Origin: Notamacropus eugenii
Taxonomy: Eukaryota > Chordata > Mammalia > Diprotodontia > Macropodidae
DNA: 64,000 nucleotides
Assembly (NCBI RefSeq): GCF_028372415.1
Contig: NC_092878.1
Span: 31,029,903-31,093,902, forward strand
Direction: 5' to 3'
In this document: piece by piece, positions 10,455-21,834 of the stretch
Position numbering within the stretch: the stretch's first letter is position 1
Layout: each line of letters starts with the position of its first letter
Notes under the pieces: generated by a model
Databases searched by the model: none
The model's input: only the letters and a program-made list of their open reading frames with translations
Told to the model about the DNA's origin: nothing
Position numbers and translations under genes: made by a program

Positions 10455-10835
10455 AACATTAGTTAGTAAGTCAGTCACATTTCTTAAGCACTTTCTATCT
10501 GCCAGGCACTGTGCTAAGCACTGGGAGTATAAAAAGAGGCAAAGGATAGTGCCTCCCTCATGGATTGGCAGCTAGTTGTCATAATCTGATAGAGCACTGG
10601 AGTCAGGAAGACTCATCTTCTTGAGTTCAAATCTGAAGTCAGATATTTACAAGCTGTGTGGCCCTGGGCAAATCACTTAACCTCTGTTTGCTTCATTTTC
10701 TTCATCTGTAAAATGAGCTGGTAAAGGGAAAGGCAAACCACTCCAGTATCTTTGCCAACAAAACCCCACATGGGGTCATGAAGAGTTGGATAGGACTGAA
10801 CAAAAACAAACCCTGTAGGAGCTCATTGTCTAATG
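10455..10835 (+). repeat. Unclassified repeat split by a SINE
   Basis: The outer parts ('taagcactttctatctgcca', 'ggcactgtgctaagcactgg', then 'gtaggagctcattgtctaat') belong to the same dispersed family as 7855 and 57575. The middle (10576-10805) is a separate SINE. Confidence 0.55.
10576..10805 (+). repeat. MIR-core SINE with 'aaaacccc' tail
   Basis: Head 'gatagagcactggagtcagg', core 'tggccctgggcaaatcactt', tail 'ggcaaaccactccagtatct' then 'aaaaccccacatggggtcat' and 'ttggataggactgaac'. This is the second marsupial SINE type in the window, also at 11125, 15155 (inverted), 52545 and 60490 (inverted). Confidence 0.82.
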
Positions 10836-10839
10836 GGAT

Positions 10840-11030
10840 CATCTCATGATTTCATTTGATCTTTACAACAGCCCTATGAAGAAGGTTCTAGTAATATCCC
10901 CATTTTACAGATGAGGAAGAGGAGGATCAGAGATGTTTTCACTCACCTGGGGTCATACAAGATAAGACTCAAACCCAAGTTGCTCTTAATACCAAGTTGA
11001 AGGCATTGTCCTCCATCGTGATTCTCTAGA
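10840..11030 (+). repeat. MIR fragment
   Basis: 'tcatttgatctttacaacag', 'ccctatgaagaaggttctag', 'atccccattttacagatgag' are the diagnostic middle part of MIR. The 3' part follows with 'actcacctggggtcata'. Confidence 0.75.
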
Positions 11031-11124
11031 TATCCTGTGCTATGGTTACTTGTGTATTTCCTTATCTTTACTAGTGAGAAAGCTTCATGAAGGCAGGACA
11101 TTTTTCTTTTGCACTACTTTGGGA

Positions 11125-11370
11125 GGAAACTAGATGACTCAGTGGATAATAGAGTATTGGGTCTGGAGTCAGAAGATCTGAATTCAAATCTGGCCTCAGA
11201 CACTTTCTAGCTGTGTGATCCTGGGCAAGTCACTTAATCTCTGTTTGTCATAATCCACTGGCGAAGGAAATGGCAAACCGCTCCAGTATTTTTGCCAAGA
11301 AAACCCCATGGACAGTATGGTTCACATGAAGAGCTTGACAGGACTGAATGAACAGCAATGACAAACTACC
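11125..11370 (+). repeat. MIR-core SINE with 'aaaacccc' tail
   Basis: 'ggaaactagatgactcagtg', 'ctggagtcagaagatctgaa', 'tcctgggcaagtcacttaat', 'ggcaaaccgctccagtattt' and 'aagaaaaccccatgg' give the full order of this SINE type. The tail ends near 'ggactgaatgaacagcaatg'. Confidence 0.85.
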
Positions 11371-11747
11371 TTGGACAGATTAAGAAATTGATAATGTATG
11401 TGTTGTTTTTTAATGAAGTAAGTCAAAATCAAAAATGTGGAAACATTTTGCAAAAACTGAAAACACTGTATAACTAGAAGAATTGCAAAATAAAGAGAGA
11501 GTAGAGCTCAGCATTACTACCTTTTTTCACTTCCTCCTTTATAGGCTGGTAGTGTCCTTATAGAGATTACTTGGGCTTTCATAAAACACAGTCCTCAGGG
11601 CTTCACATATCCCTAGAAAATGAATGGACTTGTGAATAGTGTCCTTTCTATACTGTATGTTCCTGTTAGAAGCTCTAAATTAGAAAGGGGAAGGCGGTCA
11701 CATTAACAGAAGTTGTAACTTCCCACCTAACAGAGATCCAATAACAA
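11371..11747. other. Non-coding intron stretch, nothing recognised
   Basis: No exon or named repeat is seen in this mostly AT-rich stretch. Confidence 0.4.
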
Positions 11748-11990
11748 AAATAGTTAGTATTTATCAAGCATCTTAAAATTTCCTAGCATTTTGCAAATAT
11801 TATCTTACGTTTCCTTACAGCAACTCTGAGAGGCCGGTGTTATTACTGTTATTGCTACCATTATACAGATGAGAAACTGTGACTTGCCCAGGGTCATATA
11901 TCTAGTAAATGTCTATCTAAGGCTGGATTTGAACTCAGATCTTCCTGACTCCAGGTCCAGCATTTTATCCACTGAGCATCACAGGATGGG
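11748..11990 (+). repeat. MIR element, nearly full length
   Basis: From 'gttagtatttatcaagcatc' through 'cagcaactctgagaggccgg', 'accattatacagatgagaaa', 'gacttgcccagggtcatata' to 'ttgaactcagatcttcctga' and 'ttatccactgagcatc'. The full order of MIR segments is present. The 74-codon open frame over it is spurious. Confidence 0.85.
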
Positions 11991-12310
11991 TCCATTTAGT
12001 ATAGAGGCAAATGGCTTAGCCCTCTCAATGATCCAGGTGGTTCATACTCATGACCCAATCTCTTATTGTATTGCAAGTTGTACAAAAATTTGACCACCAA
12101 CTAATGACTTTTTTTTTTTTTAGCCATAGCAATTTATGAAACTGTTTGCCAACGGTTGGAGAGATGATCATTATCAGTGGGGGGTGTATTTACACTAAAT
12201 AAAATCTTGATTCCTTAAAATATTGAGATAGGATAATGATTGATACTATTCTGCTTACCTCATAGAGTTATTTTAAGGATGTGAAGAAAACAATGAAAAA
12301 ATATTTATTG

Positions 12311-12635
12311 CTATACAATGGGTTTGCCCTTCGTTCCCGAAGAAGACCATGCCATCAGAGAAATAATGACATGACTTGCACTTGACTTTGTTTTGAGTGA
12401 GGGAGGGCTGTGCAGGTCACCAGCCTCACTTCTCCTCCAGAGCCATCTGAATCCAGTAACTAGATATTCATCAGGATGACTGGAGATGACCCAGAATGAG
12501 GCAGTTGGGGTTAAGTGACTTGCCCAAGGTCACACAGCTGGTGAGTGTCAAGTGTCTGAGGTGAGATTTGAACTCAGGTCCTCCTGACTCCTGCACTGGT
12601 GCTCTATCCACTGCATCACCTACCTGCCCCTACAG
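12311..12635 (-). repeat. Two-module SINE with RTE-like tail, inverted
   Basis: On the + strand the element reads backwards: 'gaagaagaccatgccatcag', 'gacttgcacttgactttgtt', 'atattcatcaggatgactgg', 'gggttaagtgacttgcccaa', then 'tgcactggtgctctatccac'. It is the inverted copy of the family at 1734 and 7476. Confidence 0.88.
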
Positions 12636-12639
12636 ACAG

Positions 12640-12850
12640 TAAGTAACTTGCCCAAAGAAACAAAAGTACTAGGCAGCTTAAGAGACATTTAAACTCAGGT
12701 CTTCTGATTCCAAATGCCCTACTCTTTTCACTACATCATTCTGCCTGCTTTTACTTCCTTCAAATCCAGTTCTGACATTATCCTTTCCATGAAGTCTCAA
12801 GTGATTTTTCCCTTCTTGAATCTCTGTCTGGATCTCTCCTAGGAATGAAT
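12640..12850 (+). repeat. MIR fragment followed by L2 fragment
   Basis: 12640-12745 carries 'gtaagtaacttgcccaaaga' and 'aactcaggtcttctgattcc' (MIR 3' half). 12770-12850 carries 'cagttctgacattatccttt' and 'ccatgaagtctcaagtgatt' (L2-like). Confidence 0.55.
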
Positions 12851-12892
12851 CCCAACACTAATTTGGATCAAAGGGGGGAGGGGGGAGGGAGC

Positions 12893-13130
12893 ATTTCTTA
12901 GGTGCCTACTATGTTTCAGAAATTATAAGGGCTTTACAAATGTTATCTCATTTGATCCTCACAACAACAGTGCGAAGTAGGTGCTATTATTATTCCCATT
13001 TTAAAACTCAGAAAATGGAGGAAGATAGAGGTCAAATGACTTGTCTAGGGATACACAATTACTATCTGAGGCCAAATTTGAACTCAGGTCTTCCTGACTC
13101 CAGACCCAATGCTCCATCTACCTAGCTGCC
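12893..13130 (+). repeat. MIR element
   Basis: 'cttaggtgcctactatgttt', 'tctcatttgatcctcacaac', 'ggtgctattattattcccat' and 'tttgaactcaggtcttcctg' appear in MIR order. This is a nearly complete copy. Confidence 0.85.
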
Positions 13131-13139
13131 TGATTATTA

Positions 13140-13300
13140 CATCTGAAAGGGGCTTAATAACAATTCCAATCCTATTTTACAGAAGAGAAAACTGAGGTAA
13201 ATGAAGTGATTTCCCTGTGGTCACACAGGTAATGAGTAGCCCAGCTAGATTTTGAATTCATGTCTTTGACAGAAAAACTAGCGCTCTTTCTATTAAACTA
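13140..13300 (+). repeat. MIR fragment
   Basis: 'tcctattttacagaagagaa', 'aactgaggtaaatgaagtga' and 'tggtcacacaggtaatgag' form the central and 3' MIR segments. Confidence 0.7.
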
Positions 13301-13924
13301 ATCGACTGTGGAAATGAAGACCCATGAGGAAAGACTAAATTAAATAATATTGTTTATCCTGAGGAAGAAAATAACAAACGATGATTTATGGTTTTTATGA
13401 AGGTAGGCCAAAGAGAAATGGGATTTAGTTGGAGCACCAAGGATTTTATCTACCTAGAGAACAATGATCCAAAAGGTGGGTGAAGGAGGCTCTTGGGATC
13501 TTTTTCTCTTGATGTGTTTCAGGTTAGATCAACTTTCATTTGCCTTTGGTATTTTAAGTGTGTGCTCATTGGGAAGCAAGGGAAGAGGTGGTATGGCTTC
13601 TTAGAGGCCTTTTCTATTTACAATGTGAGGTTTGTAAGGATGAACCTGAGTCATCAAGACCAAGATTAAATTGTATTGTCTTCTCTTGCTTAAGAAGGCA
13701 GAGAAAAGATCCCTTTGCCTCTCAATCAATGATTTTATTAATACAACACAAAATCTCTAAGTTTGTGGAAGATGTGGTATAGAATCAGTTGGGGCTGGTC
13801 CAGAAAAAGTTTTCTGAGAGAATAGGACTTGTTTTGGTTTTCAAAAGGCATCAGGAGAGGAGTGTGCTGCTAAAAGTTTAATTAATAATTGTCTCTCCAG
13901 AAAAAAAACCATACAAACAATACA
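13301..13924. other. Non-coding intron stretch
   Basis: No exon or confident repeat is seen. The 74-codon frame at 13558-13782 lacks similarity I recognise and is not bounded by convincing splice sites. Confidence 0.4.
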
Positions 13925-14560
13925 CTAAATTTAATCTGGATGTTTTAAAAAAGAAGTTTTTACTGATGTCTTCTGTTTTGTACATCATCCTAGTTATCTC
14001 AAGTATCCTTCTCTTTTATTCAAGTCCTCTTTGATCTTTGTAATTTTGTTACATTCACTCAATTTTTCCATTTACGTTGTTGTGGTTACTGTGTATGTTG
14101 TTTTCTTGATTCTGTATCAGTTCCTGTTGATCTTCCCAGGCTTCAATGTATTTATCACACTTATCATTTCTTACAGCATAATAATAGTTCGTTACTACAA
14201 TTCTCCAATGAATGGTCATCTACTTTGTTTCCAATTCTTTGCTATCACAAAAAGTGCTGCTGTAAATATTTTGGTGTTTTTGGGGAGTTTTCTTCTTATT
14301 AATGGCTTCCTTAGCATATAAATCCAATAATGGAGTCTTTGGTTCAAAGAGCATGGACACTGTAGTCACTTTACTTGCATTATTCCAAATTGCTTTCCAA
14401 AATGGTTGTATTATTTCACAGCTCCACCAACAATGTGTTAGTATACCTGTCATTACACAGCCTCTCCAGCATTGATTATTGTCATTTTTGTCATCTTTGT
14501 CAATTTAATCTACATTATTCGCATTTTCTAACACTTTCGTCTAAATTATCTACAGAACAA
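13925..14560 (-). pseudogene. 5'-truncated L1, ORF2 3' end plus 3' UTR (old)
   Basis: The 3' UTR reads on the + strand as 'tttactgatgtcttctgttt' ... 'tcctagttatctcaag'. The ORF2 C-terminal zone follows, marked by 'caatgaatggtcatctactt', 'ttccaattctttgctatcac' and 'gcacaatagtattcc'-like sequence as in the L1 copies at 22028 and 42351. The reading frame is broken by many changes. It lies about 200 bases upstream of an SCG5 exon. Confidence 0.75.
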
Positions 14561-14762
14561 TAAATCAAGCTGTGAATAATATTTGCCAATTTGCAAAGTA
14601 TACATATTCACACTGATAATTTAACATTCATCTCTCAAAAGCCTATTTAAACTGGCTCCAGCACATCCTTGAAGAGGGAACACAGTCTTGTTGAGAAGTA
14701 AGTGTCTATTTTTCTGGGCTCCTTATCTACATCCATCTGAGGATGTTTTGTATTCCTTACAG

Positions 14763-14912
14763 GTGGTGCCCATGAAGGTCTGCAGCATTTGGGTCCTTAT
14801 GGTAACATCCCTAACATTGTGGCTGAACTGATTGGTGACAACATCCCCAAGGACTTCAGTGAGGACCAGGGCTATCCAGATCCTCCAAATCCCTGCCCCA
14901 TTGGAAAAACAG
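14763..14912 (+). CDS. SCG5: SCG5 (7B2) internal coding exon, about residues 76-125
   Basis: This exon encodes the middle of secretogranin V/7B2, the secretory-granule protein that binds pro-PC2 (PCSK2) and is needed for its activation. It starts after a clear acceptor (ccttacag) with two bases completing a split Gly codon. It runs through [20 protein letters not shown] and ends TGKT-like 'CPIGKT' plus one base before the donor gtaatg. The Pro-rich motif PPNPCP, known to contact pro-PC2, is intact, as is its Cys. The length of 150 bases with 2+49x3+1 phasing joins correctly to the next exon. Compared with the human protein I recall, changes are conservative (Phe to Tyr, Thr to Ile). The identification is firm. 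Confidence 0.96.
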
Positions 14913-15154
14913 GTAATGGGCAAGCATACTGATGTGTTCCCAGGGAGAAATAGATTTGAGATTGTAAGCAATTGAAACTTAAAAGTGCTAATGGTAAGCA
15001 TTGAGAATTACTAACAGTTCAATTCTACTGGGTAGCCCTGTGTTAGAAAGTGAAGAGGCCAAGTGAATTTAATTTGGCATACGTATATCAGTCATGAGGC
15101 CCAGATATATAAAATTATTTTGCCAATATTTTCTCTCACTCTCCCTCTCCCATT

Positions 15155-15363
15155 GTTCAGTCATGTCAGACTCTTCTTGACTGTTCATGAGGTTTTCTTG
15201 GCAAACATACTTACGTGATTTACCATTTTGTTCTCCAATGGATTAAAGCAGAGGTTAAGTGACTTGCCCAGGGTCACACAGTTAAGAAGTATCTAAAGTT
15301 AGATTTGAAGTGGTCTTCCTGACTCCAGGACCAGTGCTCTGTCCACTGAGCTATCTAGCCGTC
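15155..15363 (-). repeat. MIR-core SINE, inverted
   Basis: On the + strand it reads 'cagtcatgtcagactcttct', 'gaggttttcttggcaaacat', 'gaggttaagtgacttgccca', 'gggtcacacagttaagaagt' and 'gctctgtccactgagctatc'. This is the inverse of the SINE type at 10576. Confidence 0.85.
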
Positions 15364-15639
15364 CCTCTTTTAGCTGCCCTCAATTATCTCCCCATTCTCC
15401 TTAACTTAAAAAGAAATCTTCATCACCCCCTCCCTCCAAATTCCTCCAAAATATCTTTCCCTTTTCCCACATAAGACACAGACAACTCAAGATTATCTAC
15501 TCTCAGGATTATCCACACCCATTCATTTCTCCTACTTTCCCCCCGCAACTACCAGCCCTAGCATCCAGTTAGCCCCTCCCTTTGCAGGAGGTGGGGGCGG
15601 TGGGAGGAGCAAAATGCCAACAATTTAAGATCTATTAGA

Positions 15640-15755
15640 CTGTAAATTTTTGGGGACAGGAATTGTCTTTTGCCTCTTTTTGTACCCCAGCCCTTGGCAC
15701 AATGCCTGACACATGGTAAGTGCTTAATACATGTTTATTGATTGATTGATCTATG
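15640..15755 (+). repeat. L2 3' end
   Basis: 'gactgtaaatttttggggac', 'aggaattgtcttttgcctct', 'ttggcacaatgcctgacaca' and 'cttaatacatgtttattgat' are the classic L2 3' tail with its short GATT-type terminal repeat. A MIR-like hybrid head follows to about 15890. Confidence 0.8.
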
Positions 15756-16044
15756 TAGAGCTGGAAGGGACCTCAGGGCCCATGTAATTGACTTCATTTC
15801 TAGATGAGGACATTGAAACAGTGAAAGTGACTTGCTCAAATTCGTACATGTGGCACCACAGAGATACAAAATGGTTTCAATTCCATCATCTCACTGAATA
15901 TTTATTATTATTGCTATCCTAATGTAATAGATAGGAGACGAGGCTCATCTAAGATCATATAGTAAATAGAAGAGTAGGACTGTAGACTCTGGTATTCTTC
16001 CTACTGGTCCTCTTTGAGAACAACACCACAGCACTTCTCTGAAT

Positions 16045-16235
16045 TTAGTGTGGTAGAGTGGAAAGAGACATAGCTTTGGAGTCAGAGGACCTAGGTTCAA
16101 ATTCAGCCTTATACATCCTTGGGTAAAGCCACTTCAATTCTGTGGACTGTGGTTTTCTCCTCTATAAAATGAGGGGGTTGGATGAGATGGCTTCTGATGC
16201 CCCTCCAGTTTATAGATCTGTGATTTTATTTGCCC
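16045..16235 (+). repeat. tRNA-derived SINE
   Basis: 'gtagagtggaaagagacata', 'gctttggagtcagaggacct', 'aggttcaaattcagccttat' and 'tgagggggttggatgagatg' are in SINE order. It ends near 'tatagatctgtgatttt'. Confidence 0.7.
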
Positions 16236-16239
16236 AATA

Positions 16240-17555
16240 TAGATTAAGCAAAAAATCCAACTGTCAGTTCGAATACATTTTAACAGTTCTGATAAAAAAA
16301 TCAGAAATGGAAGCCTGCTAAAATATTTTGAAATATTTCAGTTTAACTCCTTCCTTTCCCTCTCTGCTTTCTCCCCTCAGGTCTTCATACACTGTTTCTA
16401 TGGATAATAGTGAGAGGCCTAGCATACTAGTATTTCCTATTAAAGTTGTCCTGGACCATGTTCCTCATAACTGTCATTCTTCTTAAGACATGGTAATTTC
16501 TTAATTACCAGAATAGGCTTGCATCCTGATAGACCAATGATAGGATTGGTAGCCCTGGCCTGAGGACCCCTCTGCCCCTACTTTCAGGCTCTGTTTAAAG
16601 GGAGACCTTTGTTTTTAAGCTATCACTCAGTGACTAAGGATAGAATTCCCCATTTCATTTTCTCTGCTTTTTAACGTAACATGCAAAGAGCTACCACCTG
16701 CTATTTCTAACTCAATTTAGGATAAAATGTTTTGTCTACATATGGACCGAGTTGGAACCCAGTTTAATCTGGTTACCTGCTAGGGTTCATCACTTTCAGG
16801 GACAAATCTGTACTTTCAATAACTCATGGATTGTGTGAAAAGGAATCCAGAGTTGGGCAGGGAGGCTGAGCGTTAGGTTCTAATAGGGTATCAACATGCC
16901 TGAATACAGCTAACCTTGTTTCTTGGTGGTGCAAATTCCTCATTATTGAAATAATTGATTTCACTGATGTTTGGTGTTATTTCAAGCATGACAGAGAGAT
17001 CAGGAAAAAGTCTCAGGGATTCCATAGGGGATGTTGAGGAGTAGACTTTGGACTTTGCTGCCTCATGAAAATCCCTTCTGGGCTAGAGCTACTAGAGAAG
17101 GTACTGAGATGGTGCAGCAATCATATGTCCTGGAAAATCTAGGAAGGAAAGAAAGTGTACTTTTAACAAGACTTTACAAAAGGAATATCTTCTATCAGAC
17201 CATGTGTCTTGGGTTTTTGTTGTTGTTGTTGTTAAAAAACATGGTCACTGTAACTAACGAGAATCTAAGTGATTGCGTGTGGCAAAGCAATGTGGGTCTG
17301 CCGGCGCAGTGAAAAATTAGATTTGAAAATAGGATTGCAGGAAAACCTGAATCACTGCATGGCTCAGATCATTTCAGCCACATATTATTTGCTTGTATAA
17401 TTTTAGATTCAGGGAGAGGAAAGACCTGTACCAAGTTTAAGGAACAACATTCCCCAGGGGCAGCTGGCTGGATTGATTAGACACAGCAGAGGGCCTTATT
17501 CAGGTATTTAGAAGGAGTGAGTTCAGAGTGAAACATTTTGGGTTTGAATCCTCCC
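16240..17555. other. Intron stretch without recognised exon or repeat
   Basis: A short GTT repeat lies at 17218-17233. The 93-codon frame at 17031-17312 has no recognisable domain. Nothing else could be assigned. Confidence 0.4.
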
Positions 17556-17559
17556 CATC

Positions 17560-18095
17560 CCTTCCATGTCTCCAAATTCTACCCATCTTTCAAGGCTCGG
17601 CTCAAGTTTTACATGCTTCACAAAGTATCAAATCCTCAGTCTGGCATTTAGACTCACTTTAGTCTGGCTCTCAACTACCTTTCTAGGCTTATTTCATAAT
17701 ATTCCCCCTCAAATACTCTCCTTTCTGGGCAAATTGGCCTGGTGTATGACATTCTGGCTTTCACCTCTGTACCTCTGCTCTGGTGGTCTGCCATGTCTGG
17801 AATGTTCTCCCTCCCTTCCTCTGCTTTGTAGGATCCCTAGCTTGCTACAAAGCACAACTTAAGGGCCACTTTTTACGTGAGGACTTTCTTGACCGTCACT
17901 GCAGTTGTTAGAACTCTCTGCATCTTGAAATTGCTTTGTATTTCCTTTCCTTTTCCTTGTCCTCCTTCTGTCCTTCCCCCAATGGAATATAAGTTCCTTG
18001 AATAAAGGAAATGTTTAGTTTTTTTCTTGGCATCCCTAATACCTAGTAGAGTGGTCTGCACATAGAAGGCATTTAACAAATGTTTCTTGAACTAA
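17560..18095 (+). repeat. L2 3' half
   Basis: 'ccttccatgtctccaaattc', 'tttcaaggctcggctcaagt', 'tgtctggaatgttctccctc', 'atatgtt'-free body, then 'ggaatataagttccttgaat' and 'catttaacaaatgtttcttg'. This is a long colinear L2 3' end with decayed ORF2 C-terminus. Confidence 0.82.
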
Positions 18096-18474
18096 ATTTA
18101 TAGTACATAGATCTCTTTTTCTGAATTTCTCAGTTTCTTATTCCTTGTATTCTCATTTCGGACTTAATCATATACTTCTTTATGTTATTTTTTCGTGATA
18201 AATGAGTTGAATTCTACATGTATCATTGAAAGGTTACTATGTGTAAGGCCTTGCTAGAAGAGGGTTATGTGACACATTCACTTTTGATCTGTGAACGGAA
18301 GAGGGGAACACAAGTACTGAAGTCATAGTAATTCAAATAAGTCAAGTCAGCAAGTATTTATGTTCCGGTCATGTGGAAAAAAAAATGACTAAGACACAAC
18401 TCCGGTTCTCAAGAAACAGTTCTGATGGACATTCTCAAAAAAAATTAGGAAAACAATACAAAGTGTTATCAACA

Positions 18475-18570
18475 GAATGTAAGCTTTATGTTCCCTGTTA
18501 GTCTTTGCATATGTAGCACATTGCCTGGTCTAAAGTTGGTACATAATAAACGTTTATTCATTGTTTGATA
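18475..18570 (+). repeat. L2 3' tail
   Basis: 'gtaagctttatgttccctgt', 'cacattgcctggtctaaagt' and 'cataataaacgtttattcat' are an L2 tail without its upstream part. Confidence 0.7.
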
Positions 18571-19985
18571 TCATTCGGTGCTAGACTGTATGGTATAGAC
18601 CATAAATATGGATGTCCGAGAAGGAAGAGGTCAGTATGGGCTATGGTATAAGCCCCAAGTCTCAGCTTTTAGACCTCCATGCATCCAATATACTATTCTG
18701 GAAATTTAGTCTTTAATTTAAGGAAAATTTATCCTTTAATTCTCTCAATTTGCTTTCTGCGTCATTGTGGAAATGTAGGGAAATCCTCATCTATGTTGTT
18801 TCCTGGCCACAGAGATAATATATTAAATTCTGTGGTTGGTATCTCAATTATCTGACTCCTACTCCTACGTTCTCATGACCCCATTGGGCTCCCACCCTTC
18901 AGCATCACCCAGGAAATCACTTCCAGTAAAGAATTAGAATCCACTCCACAAAGTTATCATCCAAAAAATGTGTCTGAGCACCTATTTTTACTATAATCTT
19001 CTCCATTCCTACCAGCGTGACATATGATGGTTGCAGATGTAGGGGTTAGATAACGTTCCCAGTCAGGAGATCTGAACACTGAGCAGACACAGTAGAGCTG
19101 CATTAGAGATCTTTTGGTATGCTAATGACTTCCACATTAGGTTCATACTGTGGAGAGGCCTTGTGTGCGTTTCAGACTGCCTTCTGGAAAGACTTGGAAA
19201 TACTCCAAGAAACGAGACACAGGACATACCTGGCTGATTGTAAATAGGCGCGCATTTTCAGCACTTATTTGATGTCTCATCAGTCTTTTGAAAACTGGTC
19301 TTCACTCCTCCCCTCAGCTTCCCATGCAACCCAGACTCCTTATGTTCTTTTCTGGTTGTCTAAGGCACATAAAAGATAGGCAGAATGAATCATCTCCAGA
19401 GAATCGTAAGATCCAGAGGGGCTTTGGAGAGTGCTGAGGCTAAGGAAACTTTGTCCTCCTCTTAGCAAGGAGGGGATGGAGTATAGATGTGAAATGAGGA
19501 ATATATAACATGGAAAATATGTTAATTTATTTGACTGGACGTATTTGTTACAAGGGAGAGTTCCATGGAGGGAAGTCCTTGAGGGGTGATAGTGATGTTT
19601 TAAAAAGGCATCAATAAAACATTTACAAAAAGGAAAAACGATTTTGAAGACACTGTTTCTGAATGATAGTGTGGTCTAGTTAGAGAGTTGACCTTTGATT
19701 TAGTAAGACCTGAGTTCAAGTCTTGCCTTAGACCCCAGATTAGTAAACAGATATACCATACCCACTGAATATAGAATGGGTGTGTGTTAGACTAATGTCT
19801 GCCCAAGCCTGTTGCTTAACCACTGAGTGCCTCAGGCAGCTCCCACAGAGGATGTCATTCTACATCCTTGGAAGGAATGTCCAGGTTAGGCACTGCCCTA
19901 CCAAGATGAAACCACAGATCTGAACCGAAAATTCAAACAAGAAAATCAGAGCCTATAGCACCAGTCATGCTGGAACAGCCATTAG
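18571..19985. other. Intron stretch, mostly unassigned
   Basis: A short SINE-like relic occurs near 19665-19735 ('gtgtggtctagttagagagt', 'gacctgagttcaagtcttgc'). No exon or RNA gene is seen in the rest. Confidence 0.4.
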
Positions 19986-19989
19986 CCCA

Positions 19990-19994
19990 ACACA

Positions 19995-20054
<60 letters not shown>

Positions 20055-20116
20055 CACACATACACACACCCCTCTGTTCAGTGACTATGGTGTGTGTGTG
20101 TGTGTATGTGTGTGTC
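19990..20116. repeat. (CA)n microsatellite with nearby (TG)n
   Basis: About 60 bases of CA repeat with a few CT interruptions run to about 20068. After about 20 bases, a TG run at 20091-20115 follows. The inverted arrangement of CA then TG could form a hairpin. Confidence 0.92.
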
Positions 20117-20459
20117 CATGTTGTTTATTAATGCAGGAGCACATTAAAAATATGCGAACTGTACTGATTATACAAAATACACAGCATTTCCTCCTCCCCC
20201 TCCTCCGAAGGAATGCGTATCTCATATTAGAACTATAATTAGCCCAAACTTCGCCTGAGACAAATTTAGTTTGTGGGTGGGTGAGTGAAGTGAGGTCAGG
20301 AGAGGATTGTGGATGTGGTTATGTCCTGGGCCTCCAGAGATCTAGGAGGTAAATCAAGCTACTGAGGGTCATCAGCAGGGGAGGGAGGAATCACACTTTA
20401 TCTCCTATCAGTGCCCTGGGACAGAGTCTCATTTGGCCTCATGCTGAATACAATTGTGC

Positions 20460-20750
20460 CCAATATATAGGAATTAACTAAGGTTTATTAAGTACTTACT
20501 GTAAGATATTTATTATATAACATTATTTATCAAATAATTTAGTGTATTTACATAAAATATATTTTATATGTAAAATAAATTGATGTCGCACTTTTCTCTA
20601 AGGAGCAAAACTGCATTTATTTTAAAATACTATATAGAATATTATATTATAAATATATACATTATTAAACAAATTAACATTGTGTTTAAAATACAATTAT
20701 TCTATTTTATGTTACATAAAAAATAATATGATAATATTGAACCTTTCTCT
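20460..20750. repeat. AT-rich low-complexity block
   Basis: Dense in TATTTTA, AAATATAT and TTATAT words with little G or C. No gene or element is recognised. It sits about 300 bases upstream of an exon. Confidence 0.7.
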
Positions 20751-20789
20751 AAGGAGCACAAGGTATTTCCAAAAATCTAGGCACAAACT

Positions 20790-20925
20790 TCACCGTATCC
20801 CTCTGAAGTAACTAGAGGGAAGTAGCCACCATCATTTTCAGTTTCCAGATGGAGAAGAGGCCCAGAGAGGGAAAGTGATTTGCCTGAGGTCACAAAGTGA
20901 GTCAAAAGGAAGCAGGAATAGATAC
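20790..20925 (+). repeat. MIR fragment
   Basis: 'gtaactagagggaagtagcc', 'agatggagaagaggcccaga' and 'gtgatttgcctgaggtcaca' are MIR 3' words. Confidence 0.65.
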
Positions 20926-21047
20926 ATGGGATGCAGATGGGAATGTGATTCTGACCTTCAGTGGCCTGCCTTGTTCCTATTTACCTTTACCCATGGGGGC
21001 ATGCATAAGTTGCTTGGCTTTTCTCAAAGACTTCTGGCTGTTTGCAG

Positions 21048-21160
21048 TAGATGATGGATGTCTGGAAAACTCCCCTGACACTGCAGAGTTCAGCCGAGAG
21101 TTCCAGCTGCATCAACACCTTTTTGATCCTGAACATGACTATCCTGGCTTGGGCAAATGG
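21048..21160 (+). CDS. SCG5: SCG5 (7B2) coding exon, about residues 126-163
   Basis: The exon follows acceptor tttgcag with two bases finishing a codon split with the previous exon (Val here, Ala in human). It then encodes [33 protein letters not shown] and LGKW before donor gtgagt. The length of 113 bases is 2+37 codons, so the exon ends on a codon border. The Cys of DDGC, expected to pair with that of PPNPCP in the previous exon, is present. Identity to mammalian 7B2 is almost complete across this segment. A longer open frame beginning at 20897 only reads through the upstream intron and is not the start of a gene. Confidence 0.97.
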
Positions 21161-21184
21161 GTGAGTTCAACTTTAATTACTACC

Positions 21185-21435
21185 AATCATAGTTACTACT
21201 TATATAATGTTTTAAAATTTGCAGAGTACTTTCTGTACATCATCTCAGCTGAGCCTCAGAGCAAACCTGTGGAGTAGGTACTACAGTTAATATTATTCCC
21301 ATTTGACAGTTGAGGAAACTAAGGTTCAGAGAGGTGAAATGATTGCCTACGGTTGTACTGCTAGTAGATATCAGAGGTAAGATTTGAAAGCAGGTCTTCC
21401 GGACTCCAAGTCCAGCACTCTCTTTACTGTCCTAT
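21185..21435 (+). repeat. MIR element
   Basis: 'gttactacttatataatgtt', 'catctcagctgagcctcaga', 'cccatttgacagttgaggaa' and 'agcaggtcttccggactcca' are in MIR order. It starts only about 25 bases after the exon. Confidence 0.8.
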
Positions 21436-21834
21436 CCTGTGTCTATATTTTCCAGACTCATTTATTGAAGGTGCTAAAGTAGAGCTAAATTAGAGAGGAA
21501 ATTTGGGAGGGGAAGACTGTTTAGGAACAGATTTATTAAAAGCCTAGGACAGGGAAGGGCCTTGAACAATTCCTCGATGATGTCATCCTTCCTGGCAGCT
21601 TCTTGACAATTGTATAGAATTAGTAGGTAAGGATTTAAAGTAATGTAGATGAATATTTTGTTGACTAAGCATGGATAAACATGTTACTCTCTGGAATCTG
21701 GTTCTGGGTTATTTGTGTCATTTACCATGGTGTAATACATAGAAAATAGGAAATAAGGTTTTTTAAGTATGGATATATTCTTAAAATTAAGTTAAATCAA
21801 TAAGTATTAAGTCCATACTGTGTTATTTTTAAAC

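Larger units (their letters stand above)
14913..21047 (+). other. SCG5: SCG5 intron between the 14763 and 21048 exons
   Basis: The donor is gtaatg at 14913 and the acceptor is tttgcag ending at 21047. The intron of about 6.1 kb holds SINE, L2, microsatellite and MIR repeats listed separately. Stretches at about 16240-17550 and 18600-19985 show no exon or repeat I can name. Confidence 0.9.

Noticed and set aside
10576-10805. tRNA-like promoter boxes in SINEs taken as possible tRNA genes
   Set aside because: The sequences continue into SINE bodies and tails and cannot fold as complete tRNAs by eye. They are tRNA-derived SINEs.
14723-15001. 92-codon minus-strand open frame opposite an SCG5 exon
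   Set aside because: Antisense shadow of the real exon at 14763-14912, which is clearly the coding strand.
20897-21277. 126-codon open frame covering the 21048 exon, with its own ATG
   Set aside because: The part before 21048 is intron and MIR sequence, and the part after 21160 follows a strong donor. Only 21048-21160 matches 7B2.
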